A DNA stretch of 64,000 nt from positions 94,664 through 158,663 of the forward strand of contig CALMQS010000049.1 in assembly GCA_937871285.1 (NCBI GenBank), in the 5' to 3' direction. Numbering within the stretch: position 1 is the first letter of the stretch; each line of letters opens with the position of its first letter. The translations under genes and the position numbers were made by a program. The notes below the pieces were generated by a model. It saw nothing but the letters and a program-made list of their open reading frames with translations, was not told the DNA's origin and ran no database searches. Source of the stretch: an uncultured Sphingobacteriales bacterium (GTDB taxonomy: Bacteria; Bacteroidota; Bacteroidia; Chitinophagales; Chitinophagaceae). Shown here in pieces: positions 8,732 through 18,477 of this stretch.

Positions 8732-10306
8732 ATGATAAATGTAGGTGGCAGAACGCTTTCTTTAGAAGACTTTTCTGAGATCATATTTAATAACGGAAAA
8801 ATTAATTTAAATACCCTGGCGCTTGAAAAGATGGAAGCCGGCTTTCATTTTCTCACGCACTTCTCGGATCAGAAGCTTATTTACGGCATCAATACCGGTT
8901 TTGGCCCCATGGCACAATACAAGGTAAGCACCGAAAATGTGCTGCAGCTCCAGTACAATCTTATCCGAAGCCACAGTTCCGGCAGCGGTGCATACCTTGC
9001 CCCGGAGCTGGTAAAAGCGCTGATGCTGGCCCGGCTGAACAGCTTAATGCAGGGTTATTCGGGCGTGCATACCGATGTAGCCGTAGTGCTTAAGGAACTG
9101 ATCAATAATAATATTACACCCTGCATTTTTGAGCATGGGGGTGTGGGCGCCAGTGGGGATCTTATTCAGTTGGCGCACCTGGCATTAGTGCTTATCGGGG
9201 AAGGTGAAGTGATCGTAAACGGCCAGCCCCGGCCTACAGCCGAAGTATTAAAGCAATTCAATATTACCCCGCTGCGTGTGCATATCCGGGAAGGGCTTGC
9301 CATTTTAAACGGTACATCGGCCATGACGGGCATCGGGCTGCTTAATATTATACAGGCCAAAAAACTGTTGCAATACGCGGTGATGCTTTCTGCAATGACC
9401 AACGAAGTGGTGGAAGCATACGATGATCATTTTTCGTACGAGCTGAATGTTGTGAAAAAGCACAGGGGACAAAACAATGTGGCAGCCATGCTGCGGGATG
9501 TATTAAAGGACAGTAAGCTTATTCGCAGCCGTTCCGAACATTTGTATAATCCTGAAAACATCAGGCACGATGTATTTGAAGATAAAGTGCAGGAGTATTA
9601 TTCGCTCCGCTGTGTTACCCAGGTGCTGGGACCTATTTTAGATACCATTGAACAGGCGGAAAAAATAGTGGTGGATGAGCTCAATTCGGTAAATGATAAT
9701 CCGGTGATTGATCATGAAAATCATAATATTTTTCATGGCGGTAATTTTCACGGCGACTATGTATCGCTGGAGATGGATAAGCTGAAAACCGCTGTTACAA
9801 AGTTGTCTATGCTCTCGGAGCGGCAATTGAATTATTTACTGAACAATAAGCTCAATGAAAAATTCCCGCCCTTTGTAAACCTCGGTGTGCTTGGATTAAA
9901 TTTCGGAATGCAGGGTATGCAGTTTACTGCCACCTCCACCGTGGCAGAGAACCAAACGCTTTCTTTTCCCATGTATGTGCACAGCATCCCTAATAATAAT
10001 GATAACCAGGATATTGTAAGCATGGGCTGTAATGCCGCGCTGATGACTAAGAAGGTTATTGAAAATACTTTTGAAGTGCTTGCCATACAAATGATCACGG
10101 TGCTGCAGGCAATTGATTACGCGGAATGTGTTGAAAAATTATCTCCCGCAACAAAGGAAATGTATACAACCGTCAGAAAAATATTTCCCAAATTTATTGA
10201 TGATAAACCCCGTTACCGGGAACTGGAGCAGGTGGCAACTCATTTCCGTCAAAATCCTGTCGTTTTTTTTGAAGCACATCTTACAGAACAGGCTGCAATT
10301 CATTAG
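8732..10306 (+). CDS. Tyrosine (or histidine) ammonia-lyase of the flexirubin type
   Basis: 524 aa, aromatic amino acid lyase family. Ala140-Ser141-Gly142 (in GGVGASGDL) is the triad that cyclises into the MIO electrophile. Tyr51 (IYGINTGFGP), NDNPVID and NNNDNQDIVSMG are conserved active-site segments. The protein closely resembles, from memory, the flexirubin-cluster lyase of Flavobacterium johnsoniae, which was shown to be a specific tyrosine ammonia-lyase (GFGPMAQY and LIRSHSSG are shared). It would convert tyrosine to p-coumarate and ammonia, the expected starter for a flexirubin polyene. Histidine ammonia-lyase is the main alternative, but no histidine-degradation genes lie nearby. Confidence 0.88.
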   Translation: MINVGGRTLSLEDFSEIIFNNGKINLNTLALEKMEAGFHFLTHFSDQKLIYGINTGFGPMAQYKVSTENVLQLQYNLIRSHSSGSGAYLAPELVKALMLARLNSLMQGYSGVHTDVAVVLKELINNNITPCIFEHGGVGASGDLIQLAHLALVLIGEGEVIVNGQPRPTAEVLKQFNITPLRVHIREGLAILNGTSAMTGIGLLNIIQAKKLLQYAVMLSAMTNEVVEAYDDHFSYELNVVKKHRGQNNVAAMLRDVLKDSKLIRSRSEHLYNPENIRHDVFEDKVQEYYSLRCVTQVLGPILDTIEQAEKIVVDELNSVNDNPVIDHENHNIFHGGNFHGDYVSLEMDKLKTAVTKLSMLSERQLNYLLNNKLNEKFPPFVNLGVLGLNFGMQGMQFTATSTVAENQTLSFPMYVHSIPNNNDNQDIVSMGCNAALMTKKVIENTFEVLAIQMITVLQAIDYAECVEKLSPATKEMYTTVRKIFPKFIDDKPRYRELEQVATHFRQNPVVFFEAHLTEQAAIH

Positions 10307-10353
10307 CCTTTGATTCAAATACAGTATTTTACAACAAATTTATACAGGATCAA

Positions 10354-11082
10354 ATGAAATGCGCATTAGTTACAGGCGGTTCAAGAGGTATTGGCAGGGC
10401 GATATGCATAAAGCTGGCGGCTATGGGCTACCATGTACTTATTAATTATAAAGACAACCGGGAAGCGGCCGAAATAACGCTTGCATCGCTTCATGAAAAA
10501 GGTGGTGATGGCGAAGTACTTAAATTTGATGTAGGCAATAAGGAGGAGGTAGCCGAGGCGCTGGGCGGGTGGATAGCAGCGCATACGGAAAACAGGATAG
10601 AAGTGCTGGTGAACAATGCAGGGATAAAAGAAGACGTGTTACTGATGTGGATGAAAGACGAGCAGTGGAACAACGTGATCAATACCAGTCTGAACGGTTT
10701 TTTTTACGTTACAAAGCTGGTATTGCAGGATATGCTGATGCAGAAATACGGAAGGATCATCAATATCGTTTCCTTGTCGGGGTTAAAAGGGCTGCCCGGA
10801 CAAACCAATTACTCGGCTGCCAAAGGCGGTGTAATTGCGGCAACCAAAGCGCTGGCGCAGGAAGTGGGCAGAAGAAACATTACGGTTAATGCCATAGCGC
10901 CGGGATTCATCAAAACCGATATGACGGAAGGACTGGATGAGAAGCAGTTGCGCTCGCTGATACCGGTAAGCCGTTTTGGCGAGCCCGAAGAAGTGGCCCA
11001 TGCGGTAGGCTTTTTCGCGTCTGCGGAATCTTCCTATATTACAGGCGAAGTATTATCCATAAACGGGGGAATGTATTCGTAA
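10354..11082 (+). CDS. 3-oxoacyl-ACP reductase, FabG-like SDR
   Basis: 242 aa classical short-chain dehydrogenase. Cofactor loop GGSRGIGRA (residues 8-16), NNAG near 88, the catalytic Ser in NIVSLSG, and Tyr/Lys in NYSAAKGG. The C-terminal YITGEVLSINGGM is typical of FabG. It reduces 3-oxoacyl-ACP to 3-hydroxyacyl-ACP with NADPH. It sits between TAL and a ketosynthase, so it is most likely the ketoreductase of polyene elongation rather than the housekeeping FabG. Confidence 0.9.
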   Translation: MKCALVTGGSRGIGRAICIKLAAMGYHVLINYKDNREAAEITLASLHEKGGDGEVLKFDVGNKEEVAEALGGWIAAHTENRIEVLVNNAGIKEDVLLMWMKDEQWNNVINTSLNGFFYVTKLVLQDMLMQKYGRIINIVSLSGLKGLPGQTNYSAAKGGVIAATKALAQEVGRRNITVNAIAPGFIKTDMTEGLDEKQLRSLIPVSRFGEPEEVAHAVGFFASAESSYITGEVLSINGGMYS

Positions 11083-11278
11083 GAAAATTTAAGATTTGAT
11101 ATTTAAGATTTGAAATAGGAATACAGTACGGTTGGTATACAACGCAGGAGGGTCAGACCGAGAGGTTTTATTTGGTCCTTGTTTTCATTTTTCGAATTTC
11201 GAAATTTCGACTTCGGATTTAAAATTTTTTGATTTTTGTTATTTGATTTTTGAATTTTAATCAGGATTTTAAAATGAA

Positions 11279-12505
11279 ATGAATAAACGGGTAGTCATAA
11301 CAGGTATGGGTATTTACTCCTGCATCGGGAAAAACCTTGATGAGGTAAGGGATTCGCTGTATGTTGGCCGTTCGGGAATTATACTGGATCCTGTGCGTAA
11401 AGAAATGGGGTACCGTTCCGGGCTCACCGGCTTTGTGGAAAGACCTGTATTAAAAGGGTTGTTAGACCGCCGCTCAAGAATAATGCTGCCCGAACAGGGA
11501 GAATACGCTTACATGGCAACCCTGCAGGCATTAGAGCAGGCAGGTATTGACGAGGCCTATATCAATGACCACGAAATAGGTATTTTATATGGCAACGACA
11601 GTTCGGCAAAACCCGTAATAGACGCTACGGATATTATGCGCGAAAAGAAAGACAACATGCTTATTGGCTCGGCTTCGGTGTTTCAAACACTGAATTCTAC
11701 CATTACCATGAACCTTTCCACCATCTTTAAGCTGAAAGGGGTAAATTTTACCATCAGCGCTGCCTGCGCCAGCGGCTCGCATGCCATAGGATTGGGTTAC
11801 CATTTTATAAAAACCGGTTTGCAGGATTGTATTGTTACCGGCGGAGCACAGGAGATCAATTGCTATTCGATGGCTACTTTTGATGCTTTGTCTGCTTTTT
11901 CTGTTCATGAGTCGGAGCCGCAAAAAGCATCCCGCCCGTTCGACCGCAGCCGCGACGGCCTGATCCCCAGTGGCGGTGGAGCAACCGTTATCCTCGAAAG
12001 CTTAGAGTCTGCCACCAAAAGAGGCGCCACCATCCTGGGGGAAGTGATCGGCTATGGTTTTTCATCCAATGGGGAACATATATCAAATCCTACCGTAACC
12101 GGCCCCGTGCGCTCTTTGCAGATGGCGATGAAAGATGCGGGGCTGAATGCAGCCAATATAGATTATGTGAATGCGCATGCCACCTCTACACCTGCCGGCG
12201 ATGCCAGTGAGGCCAGAGCATTATATGCCGTATACGGCGATGCCAACGTTCCGGTGAGCTCTACCAAATCCATGACAGGACACGAATGCTGGATGGCAGG
12301 CGCCAGCGAGATCGTATACTCTTTATTAATGATGCATTATGGTTTTATAGCACCTAATATCAATTTTGAACATCCTGATGAAGATTCTGTTAAATTGAAT
12401 ATTGTAAAAACTACCACGGAAAAGGATATAAATGTATTTTTGTCGAACTCCTTTGGCTTTGGCGGTACCAACTCGTCGCTGATTGTCAGAAAATGGAGCA
12501 AATAG
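11279..12505 (+). CDS. Beta-ketoacyl-ACP synthase, FabF-like, complete triad
   Basis: 408 aa, KAS I/II fold. Catalytic Cys163 (AACASGSH), His300 (NAHATST), Lys330 and His335 (STKSMTGHE) are all present, so it should be active in decarboxylative condensation. The usual GHTLGAAG around the second His is altered to GHECWMAGA, a divergent active-site rim. It is immediately followed by an ACP gene. It probably elongates, or starts, the aryl polyene chain. The 196 bp upstream of it carry AT-rich intergenic words. Confidence 0.9.
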   Translation: MNKRVVITGMGIYSCIGKNLDEVRDSLYVGRSGIILDPVRKEMGYRSGLTGFVERPVLKGLLDRRSRIMLPEQGEYAYMATLQALEQAGIDEAYINDHEIGILYGNDSSAKPVIDATDIMREKKDNMLIGSASVFQTLNSTITMNLSTIFKLKGVNFTISAACASGSHAIGLGYHFIKTGLQDCIVTGGAQEINCYSMATFDALSAFSVHESEPQKASRPFDRSRDGLIPSGGGATVILESLESATKRGATILGEVIGYGFSSNGEHISNPTVTGPVRSLQMAMKDAGLNAANIDYVNAHATSTPAGDASEARALYAVYGDANVPVSSTKSMTGHECWMAGASEIVYSLLMMHYGFIAPNINFEHPDEDSVKLNIVKTTTEKDINVFLSNSFGFGGTNSSLIVRKWSK

Positions 12506-12511
12506 TTGTTT

Positions 12512-12772
12512 ATGAAACAGAACGAAGAAATCATTGAGAAGATCAACCATTTCCTGTCTGAAGAATTTGAGGTGGAAAAGGAAAAAATCACCCCTGAGGG
12601 AAACGTTAAAGAGGTATTGGAATTAGATAGTCTCGATTATATAGACCTGGTGGTAGTAATAGAAAATAATTTCTCTTTTAAAGTTAAGCCCGAAGATTTT
12701 GCAGGCATCACTACCTTCAGTGACTTCTACAACTATGTTATTTCCCGTGTAAATGCTAAAGAACTGGCATAA
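12512..12772 (+). CDS. Acyl carrier protein (pigment cluster, first)
   Basis: 86 aa from the ATG at 12512; an upstream TTG at 12506 is in frame. The ELDSLDY motif holds Ser40, the phosphopantetheine attachment site. It starts 7 bp after the ketosynthase stop, and its stop codon overlaps the start of the acyltransferase gene by one base (TAATG). This tight packing indicates one transcript. It likely carries the growing aryl-polyene chain. Its charged sequence differs from the second ACP at 36518. Confidence 0.92.
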   Translation: MKQNEEIIEKINHFLSEEFEVEKEKITPEGNVKEVLELDSLDYIDLVVVIENNFSFKVKPEDFAGITTFSDFYNYVISRVNAKELA

Positions 12773-13677
12773 TGCCACTGTGGCGCGGTAAATCCAGCGG
12801 CAACAGGGTAGGCTACGGGATATTTATCGCTGTGCTGAAGAAGCTTGGACTTCGTCCTGCTTATTTTTTACTGCGCCTGGTAAGCTTGTATTATTTTTTA
12901 TTTGCATGGAAGTCATCCCGCCATATGCTCTATTTTTTCCAAAAAAGACTGGGGTATTCCTTCGCGCGGTCAATTGCGGCATTGTATAAAAATTATTACA
13001 GCTTCGGACAAAGTCTTATTGATAAAATAGCCATCATGTCGGGCATGGCTAACCGCTTTTCTTTCCATTTTGAGGGAGAAGAGCACCTTCATCAATTGGT
13101 GCATCTTCAAAAAGGGGGGTTGCTGCTGAGCTCTCATATTGGCAACTGGGAAGCTGCCGGGCATTTGCTGGAGCGTTTAAATACGCGGATTAACGTGGTA
13201 ATGTTTGACGGGGAGCACCAGAAGATCAAGGATTATCTTACTTCGGTTACCGGTGAGCGTAATGCCCATATCATCGTTATTAAAGACGACCTCTCCCATA
13301 TTTACGCTATCAACGAAGCTTTAAAGAACAGGGAACTGGTTTGTATCCATGCCGATCGTTTCGTGGAAGGTAACAGAACCCTAACTTCGGATTTCCTCGG
13401 CAAAGCAGCCCGGTTTCCCGCAGGTCCGTTTGTGCTGGCTGCGCAGTTCAAAGTGCCGGTATGTTATGTATTTGCTATGAAAGAAGGCCGTACGCACTAT
13501 CATTTTTATTCCACAGGCATAAAAGAGTATGATTACAGCGATAAAACCGCAGCCATGCACCAAATGCTCAGCGATTTTACGGCTGAAATGGAGAAGAAAG
13601 TAAAGCTATACCCTGCACAATGGTATAATTACTATGATTTTTGGGCAAACGCTGAGACCAGAAAGCATTTGGAGTAG
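12772..13677 (+). CDS. LpxL/HtrB-like lysophospholipid acyltransferase
   Basis: 301 aa. The lipid A acyltransferase family signature H-X4-E is His122-Glu127 (SSHIGNWEAAGH). A basic, hydrophobic N-terminus suggests inner-membrane association. Acyltransferases of this family are standard in aryl-polyene and flexirubin clusters. There they are thought to transfer the ACP-bound polyene to a lipid or alcohol acceptor. Start codon overlap with the ACP gene supports direct use of that ACP. It is the last gene of the first pigment block. Confidence 0.88.
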   Translation: MPLWRGKSSGNRVGYGIFIAVLKKLGLRPAYFLLRLVSLYYFLFAWKSSRHMLYFFQKRLGYSFARSIAALYKNYYSFGQSLIDKIAIMSGMANRFSFHFEGEEHLHQLVHLQKGGLLLSSHIGNWEAAGHLLERLNTRINVVMFDGEHQKIKDYLTSVTGERNAHIIVIKDDLSHIYAINEALKNRELVCIHADRFVEGNRTLTSDFLGKAARFPAGPFVLAAQFKVPVCYVFAMKEGRTHYHFYSTGIKEYDYSDKTAAMHQMLSDFTAEMEKKVKLYPAQWYNYYDFWANAETRKHLE

Positions 13678-13931
13678 CGAGTGCAGGTGTTTCACGCAAC
13701 GTACACAAAGATACGCGGCGGCGGCAAAGAAGAATGTTGCTGTTGTTGCTGAGGCTTAGTTCTACCAGTTACTGAACGAAAAACCTGGAAACGTACCTAT
13801 AAAAAAGGCATAGAATTGGTACTGCCTGTATATCATACCGCACCAATTCTATACTCTTATATAATATAATATATGTTAGCAACTTCATGGGGCTTGTTAG
13901 CCCACAAAATATTAGCTACCAAAGAAATCAA
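13678..13931. other. Non-coding stretch between convergent genes, with inverted repeats
   Basis: About 250 bp between the acyltransferase and the opposing lipoprotein gene. It contains a 10-bp inverted repeat (TAGAATTGGT at 13811-13820 and ACCAATTCTA at 13842-13851) and, near 13890, a small GGGCT/AGCCC hairpin. These may terminate the two converging transcripts. It also marks the left edge of the accessory island. Confidence 0.4.
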
Positions 13932-14762
13932 TTACCTACATTGGTATTTAACACGAATATTTTCATTATCATAATAAATTCCACTAAGCCCGCCTCTTGT
14001 AAAAATGGGTAATTTACCTGAATTGACTTTTACAGGTAATTTGTTTGAATTAAATTGGGTAGCGAATCCCGCAGGTGCATTCACGCTATAGTCGCGGCTG
14101 ATAAACATAAGCGTTTTGTTGGTTTGTAACATACTTGTTTTGTTTGTATATGTTACTCCTGGTTTTACCAGATTACCGTTGGCATCGTAATTATAAGTTG
14201 CATTTTTATCTTTAACAATTCTGCCAAAATTGTCTATTGTAATATAGGAAGCGCCTGAAAAACTGCCATAAACTCTTTCATCATCATTGTAGGAAGCAGC
14301 AACGGCATAGCTAAATAACGAGTCAATAATCGTATTATCATTTACATATACGTATCTATGCCCGCGCAATCCGCCAACCATATTGCCCCTATCAGGGTCA
14401 TTCCATATTGAATGCCTCTCAATATGCGCTATCAACCGGCCCTGGGTATCGTATTTGAAATAATGACCAATAGCCGGGTGTACATCAATGGTGAGGTCGT
14501 ATTTAGTTGATGCATAGTCTATAGCAATAAGCTGCCCTTGGGAATTATACTTAAAGCTGGCGGTGTCATCAAAAAGCACGTTGGGTAGATCATCAATGCT
14601 ATAGTTATTAGTATAGTATTGAGTAAAATATAAATGCTCAATACTGCAATTATCCGCTGTGCCATTAGGATGATCTTTGACATAATCCCAAACTTTTTTG
14701 CAGCTCGAGAAACTTAATAATACTAATGCGGTTGTCAGCAAAAAGAAATTTTTTCTCATCAT
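13932..14762 (-). CDS. Predicted lipoprotein with YD/RHS-like repeats
   Basis: About 277 aa from the double Met at 14757-14762; a longer reading frame extends upstream but begins with an unlikely membrane stretch. A lipoprotein signal ends at Cys21 (SFSSC). The body has degenerate YD-type repeats (KYNSQGQLIAIDY, KYDTQGRLIAH, TIDNFGRIV, NYDANGNLVKPG), as in cell-wall and RHS-like proteins of Bacteroidota. Such small YD-repeat lipoproteins are common, variable surface proteins of unknown role. It lies alone in the accessory island. Confidence 0.7.
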   Translation of the reverse strand: MMRKNFFLLTTALVLLSFSSCKKVWDYVKDHPNGTADNCSIEHLYFTQYYTNNYSIDDLPNVLFDDTASFKYNSQGQLIAIDYASTKYDLTIDVHPAIGHYFKYDTQGRLIAHIERHSIWNDPDRGNMVGGLRGHRYVYVNDNTIIDSLFSYAVAASYNDDERVYGSFSGASYITIDNFGRIVKDKNATYNYDANGNLVKPGVTYTNKTSMLQTNKTLMFISRDYSVNAPAGFATQFNSNKLPVKVNSGKLPIFTRGGLSGIYYDNENIRVKYQCR

Positions 14763-15123
14763 AATTATTTTAAGGCTGATAAAATAAAAAGGATAATCAG
14801 ATTTCAAAAGGAACGAAATCAGAAAGACAAACGAATATGCCGTAATTGAAAAAAAAGTAGATATATAAAACAAATATATATGAGTTGTGTCAAATACACA
14901 AAATTAATTTTATGTAAATGCTGCTGATTCGTGCCGGGGTCATCAGGAGCGGTTGTGGGCTAGCCATGAGACCCTGACGCTGAGCGGTTTGCCGGGGTAT
15001 CGCTTTTCGCACAGTTGCACGGATGTGAAGAGCCCTGCTTTTTTTCTTAAAAAGAACGAGCGTAGATTTTAAGTTTTTTTGCCCTTGTGTTAAAAGTGAG
15101 CGTAAAACTTACACTTGAATAAA
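14763..15123. other. Divergent non-coding region between lipoprotein and fic
   Basis: About 360 bp. The left part is AT-rich and should hold the lipoprotein promoter. A GC-richer patch (about 14935-15050) differs in composition from both sides and shows no reading frame of note. No repeat shared with the rest of the window was recognised in it. The fic gene start follows. Confidence 0.5.
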
Positions 15124-16188
15124 ATGGGCAAATTTAACAGAGAAATACCGTACAACAACCTGCCGGTGCTACCGCCAAAGACAGACATAGAAACGAAAAA
15201 CATACTTCGCAAAACCATTTCTGCTGGCAGGGCTTTGGCTCAACTGAATGGCACTTTAATGAATTTGCCAAACCCGGCTTTACAGGAAGCAAAGGCGAGC
15301 TCGGAAGTGGAAAACATCATTACCACCAATGATGAACTGTATAAATCGGTAGTTGCCAACAGAAAAATTGAAGATTTGGCAACGAAAGAAGTATTGCGTT
15401 ACAAGGAGGCTCTTTGGTTAGGTTTAGAACAATTAAAGAAAAGACCGGTTATCACAACAAATCTTTGTGTAAGTATTGTTCAGTGCATTAAACAAAATAC
15501 ATCTTCCATTCGCAATACACCCGGCACGACATTGAGCAACACAAAAGGTGAAGTAATTTACACCCCTCCAAGTGGCGAAAAAGTTATTCGTGAGAAGTTA
15601 GCGAATTTGGAAAAATTTATCAACGAAGATGAAAACATTGACCCATTGATAAAAATGGCGTTAATGCACTATCAGTTTGAAGCCATTCACCCATTTTCGG
15701 ACGGAAACGGAAGAACAGGAAGGATTTTATTATTGTTGTATCTCAAACTTTGAGGTTTGTTAAACACACCAGCTATTTATTTGAGTGAATACATCATCCA
15801 AAACAAAACAGAATATTACAGGCGTTTGCGCAGCGTAACCGAAAACAATGAGTGGGAAAGCTATATTTTATACATATTGGATATGATTGAAGAAACATCA
15901 ACAAAAGGTTTGGAGCGCTTAAATAAAATCACCATTGCAATGGACAAAACCGCAGAAGAACTTAAAAAGAAACTTCCGAAAATGTATTCCAAAAACCTGA
16001 TTGAAATTTTGTTTCGCTTGCCTTACACCAAACGCCAGCATTTAATTGATGAAAATATGGGAAACTTAAAAACGGTCGGAAACTATTTGATTGCTTTAGA
16101 AGAAAACGGATTTTTGAAATCAGTAAAAGTAGGGAAAGAGAAACTATACTTAAACCAACAACTATTGACAATCTTAGAAGAGAAATAA
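15124..16188 (+). pseudogene. Fic-family AMP-transferase gene interrupted by an in-frame TGA
   Basis: The frame is open for 209 codons from ATG 15124, hits TGA at 15751-15753, and then continues in the same frame to 16188, giving a normal-length Fic protein of about 350 aa. The first part holds the inhibitory motif S-x3-E-N (Ser59, Glu63, Asn64 in SSEVEN) of class II Fic proteins and the full catalytic motif HPFSDGNGRTGR just before the stop. The second part is a C-terminal winged-helix-like domain. Fic enzymes usually transfer AMP from ATP to a target protein. A single-base change (GGA to TGA, for example) would explain the stop. The first fragment keeps the catalytic motif, so residual activity is possible. 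A sequencing error is the alternative. Confidence 0.85.
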
Positions 16189-16795
16189 GCACAGCCGGTA
16201 ATAACCATCCGTTGCATAAAGTCTCTCCGCTGTACAAAGTCTCTGACTTTGTACCCCGTATGTTCTTCCGGGACTCCGTCCTGCGAGGTATTCTTACATT
16301 TTGCCATTACAGCCTGGATAATTTTTTTTAATTCTTTTGAAATAAATGAATAAGTTTGGTGATCATTACCTTCTTCACCCTATGTAATACCCCATATTCA
16401 ACCCATCCAATTCCAGGTATATAAAAACGGATAAGAATAGAACCGTAATATTCATTGATATGGCTATGAGAACTGTACCCTTGAAGCAAAGCCGTTTGTA
16501 AACGCTTGGAAGCGTTTTAAGCGTTTATAAATACTTAAAAATGAATTTTTGTTGTGTAAAGCAAAGCGTTATGCGTCACCCTATTGGGACACACTCTGCT
16601 AATTCAAAATCGTAAGACAAAACCGCCGACACACAATTACAGCACATTTGCAGGCACACAAACCCTGACACAAGGCTAACCTGCAAAAGAGCTGTAATTC
16701 TGCCAACGCTTCTGCCCAGCAGTAGAACAAATCCCAACATCATCTAAAAACCTCAACACAGAATCGTAATTTTAAAGCTCATGAAATTTTAGACC
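16189..16795. other. Non-coding stretch with hairpins before the rmuC-like operon
   Basis: About 600 bp without a gene. It holds a 9-bp hairpin TACAAAGTC-TCT-GACTTTGTA (about 16228-16248). A nested inverted repeat, AAACGCTT-GG-AAGCGTTT, lies at 16500-16517 with a further AAGCGTTTA just after. The 15-mer GGGACACACTCTGCT is at 16586-16600, and the structured element described separately is at 16626-16709. The last 85 bp should contain the promoter of the following operon. Confidence 0.6.
16626..16709 (+). repeat. Structured palindromic element, copy 1 (left of kinase cassette)
   Basis: Stem-loop architecture: outer stem AATTACAGC (16635-16643) with GCTGTAATT (16691-16699), a symmetric 3x3 internal loop ACA/AGA, an inner stem TTTGCAGG (16647-16654) with CCTGCAAA (16680-16687), and a 25-nt loop starting CACACAAA. 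The right edge is TGCCAACGC (16701-16709). Copy 2 at 22274-22363 has the same plan, but its outer stem has a different sequence that still pairs, so the stem is conserved by covariation. Confidence 0.85.
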
Positions 16796-18466
16796 ATGTT
16801 CGACACAACATTTATAATTGTATTATGCATTGCCTTTCTGGTTTGCTTAGCATTGCTATATTTCTACTTAAAATCAAATAGTGTTTCAAAAAGCAAGTTT
16901 GACGAATTGAATAATTCATTATTACAGATACAACCACTCTTAAATGCTGAAAAAGAAAAGACCGAAGGCTTATCCAAAAGAATTACAGAAAAGGAACTGG
17001 AATCCAAGAACTATAATAGCACAATTACAGAAATTACCGGAAAATTGGGTTCATTGGAATCTGAGTTGAATGGGGCAAAAACTACAATCACTAATCTGCA
17101 AAAAGATTTAGTAGAGTTTAAAACAAAAAACAATAGTTTGAAAATTGATTATGATAAAGTTGTTGCTGAATTAGCTACAGCTAATGCCAACCTAACAGCA
17201 AAGACAGATGAATTAAAAGAATCAAAGCTGACGTTAAGTGAAAAAGTGACTGAAATTAATGAGAAGACAAAATCAATATTAGAATTATCGAGAGAGTTAG
17301 AAAAGGAGAAAGCAGAGCGGACTGCTTTAAATGATAAACTCAACACATTGAAAGAAGAAATGACCAAACTTCATATTTACTTTAAAGACCAATTTACTAT
17401 CCAAGCTAATACTGTCTTAGAAGAAAAAAGCAATACATTTAAAACCGCAAACAAAACAGAATTGGACAACATTTTAAGCCCTTTGAAAACAAAAATTGAA
17501 GAATTTGGAAAACAAATTGATGCGGACAGAAAGGAAGAAATAAAAGATATTACAAGCCTGAAATCAGAAATAAAAAATCTGGCTGAACTGAATAATCAAC
17601 TTAGCGAGGATGCAAACAAACTGGTTACAGCATTGAAGAGTGACAGCAAGATTCAGGGCAATTGGGGTGAAGGCAGGCTAAAAATGATAATCGAAAATGA
17701 AGGATTGGAGAGGCATATTGATTACACCAAACAGGATGTTTATAAGAGCGAGGAATACGAAACAAATAAACAACCCGATTACATTATAAAATTACCAGAA
17801 AGCAAAAGTTTAATTATTGATGCGAAAGTCTCATTAAAATCTTATGTTGATTATTTCAACTCATCAGACATTCCTGAAAAAGCCTTGCACCTGAAAAAGC
17901 ATATTGAGAGTGTCAAAAACCATATTGATGGACTTTCGAGTAAAGAATATCAAAAAATAAACTGCATCAATACTACTGACTACGTCTTACTATTTATGCC
18001 TATTGAAAATGCATACACTTTGGTTTTAAATGAAAATCCTGACATGTTTAATTATGCACTCAATAAAAAAATAATTATTTTAACACCAACAACTTTAGTG
18101 GCTACTCTTAAGGTTGTAAAACTTCTATGGCAAAAGGAACAAAGAGTAGAGAATATTGAAAAAGTATTTAAGCTGTGCGGTGGTCTGTATGACAAGTTCG
18201 TTGGCTTTGCAAACGATATGTTAGAAATTAAAAGAAGAATTAGGGATGCAGACAATGCTTATGATGCTGCAATGAATAAACTTAAAGATGGCAGAAAAAG
18301 AGGTGAAACAATAATAGGACGAATTGAAAATATTAGGAAATTGGAGGCGACAGTAAAAAACAAAATGCCTGATGCTTTTCTTGCGGAAATAGAATTACTG
18401 GAAACAGATGATGACGACATAACAAAACTTATTGGAAATGAAAGCAAAGAAATAAATAACAGTTAA
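16796..18466 (+). CDS. RmuC-like protein (DNA recombination protein family)
   Basis: 556 aa. One N-terminal membrane segment (about residues 4-26), a long coiled coil (about 30-270), then an RmuC domain with the restriction-endonuclease-like core: GNWGEGRLK near 287, PDYIIKLP near 325, and the D-A-K of LIIDAKVSLKSY near 342. RmuC was named for limiting inversion at short inverted repeats and is thought to be a nuclease. It is the first gene of a four-gene operon with vWA, PP2C and kinase genes, 11 bp before the vWA start. Base composition is clearly AT-richer than in the pigment genes. The sequence is too divergent to tell whether it is the housekeeping RmuC. Confidence 0.85.
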   Translation: MFDTTFIIVLCIAFLVCLALLYFYLKSNSVSKSKFDELNNSLLQIQPLLNAEKEKTEGLSKRITEKELESKNYNSTITEITGKLGSLESELNGAKTTITNLQKDLVEFKTKNNSLKIDYDKVVAELATANANLTAKTDELKESKLTLSEKVTEINEKTKSILELSRELEKEKAERTALNDKLNTLKEEMTKLHIYFKDQFTIQANTVLEEKSNTFKTANKTELDNILSPLKTKIEEFGKQIDADRKEEIKDITSLKSEIKNLAELNNQLSEDANKLVTALKSDSKIQGNWGEGRLKMIIENEGLERHIDYTKQDVYKSEEYETNKQPDYIIKLPESKSLIIDAKVSLKSYVDYFNSSDIPEKALHLKKHIESVKNHIDGLSSKEYQKINCINTTDYVLLFMPIENAYTLVLNENPDMFNYALNKKIIILTPTTLVATLKVVKLLWQKEQRVENIEKVFKLCGGLYDKFVGFANDMLEIKRRIRDADNAYDAAMNKLKDGRKRGETIIGRIENIRKLEATVKNKMPDAFLAEIELLETDDDDITKLIGNESKEINNS

Positions 18467-18477
18467 AATAAATCACT

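Noticed and set aside
15751..15753. TGA in fic as selenocysteine or programmed readthrough
   Set aside because: Fic proteins have no Sec at this place, and no SECIS-like hairpin is evident immediately downstream; a nonsense mutation or read error is simpler.
16626..16709. Classical integron attC site
   Set aside because: The ends carry GCCAACGC in direct orientation, or only on the right in copy 1, not the inverted RYYYAAC/GTTRRRY pair; no integrase gene is in the window.
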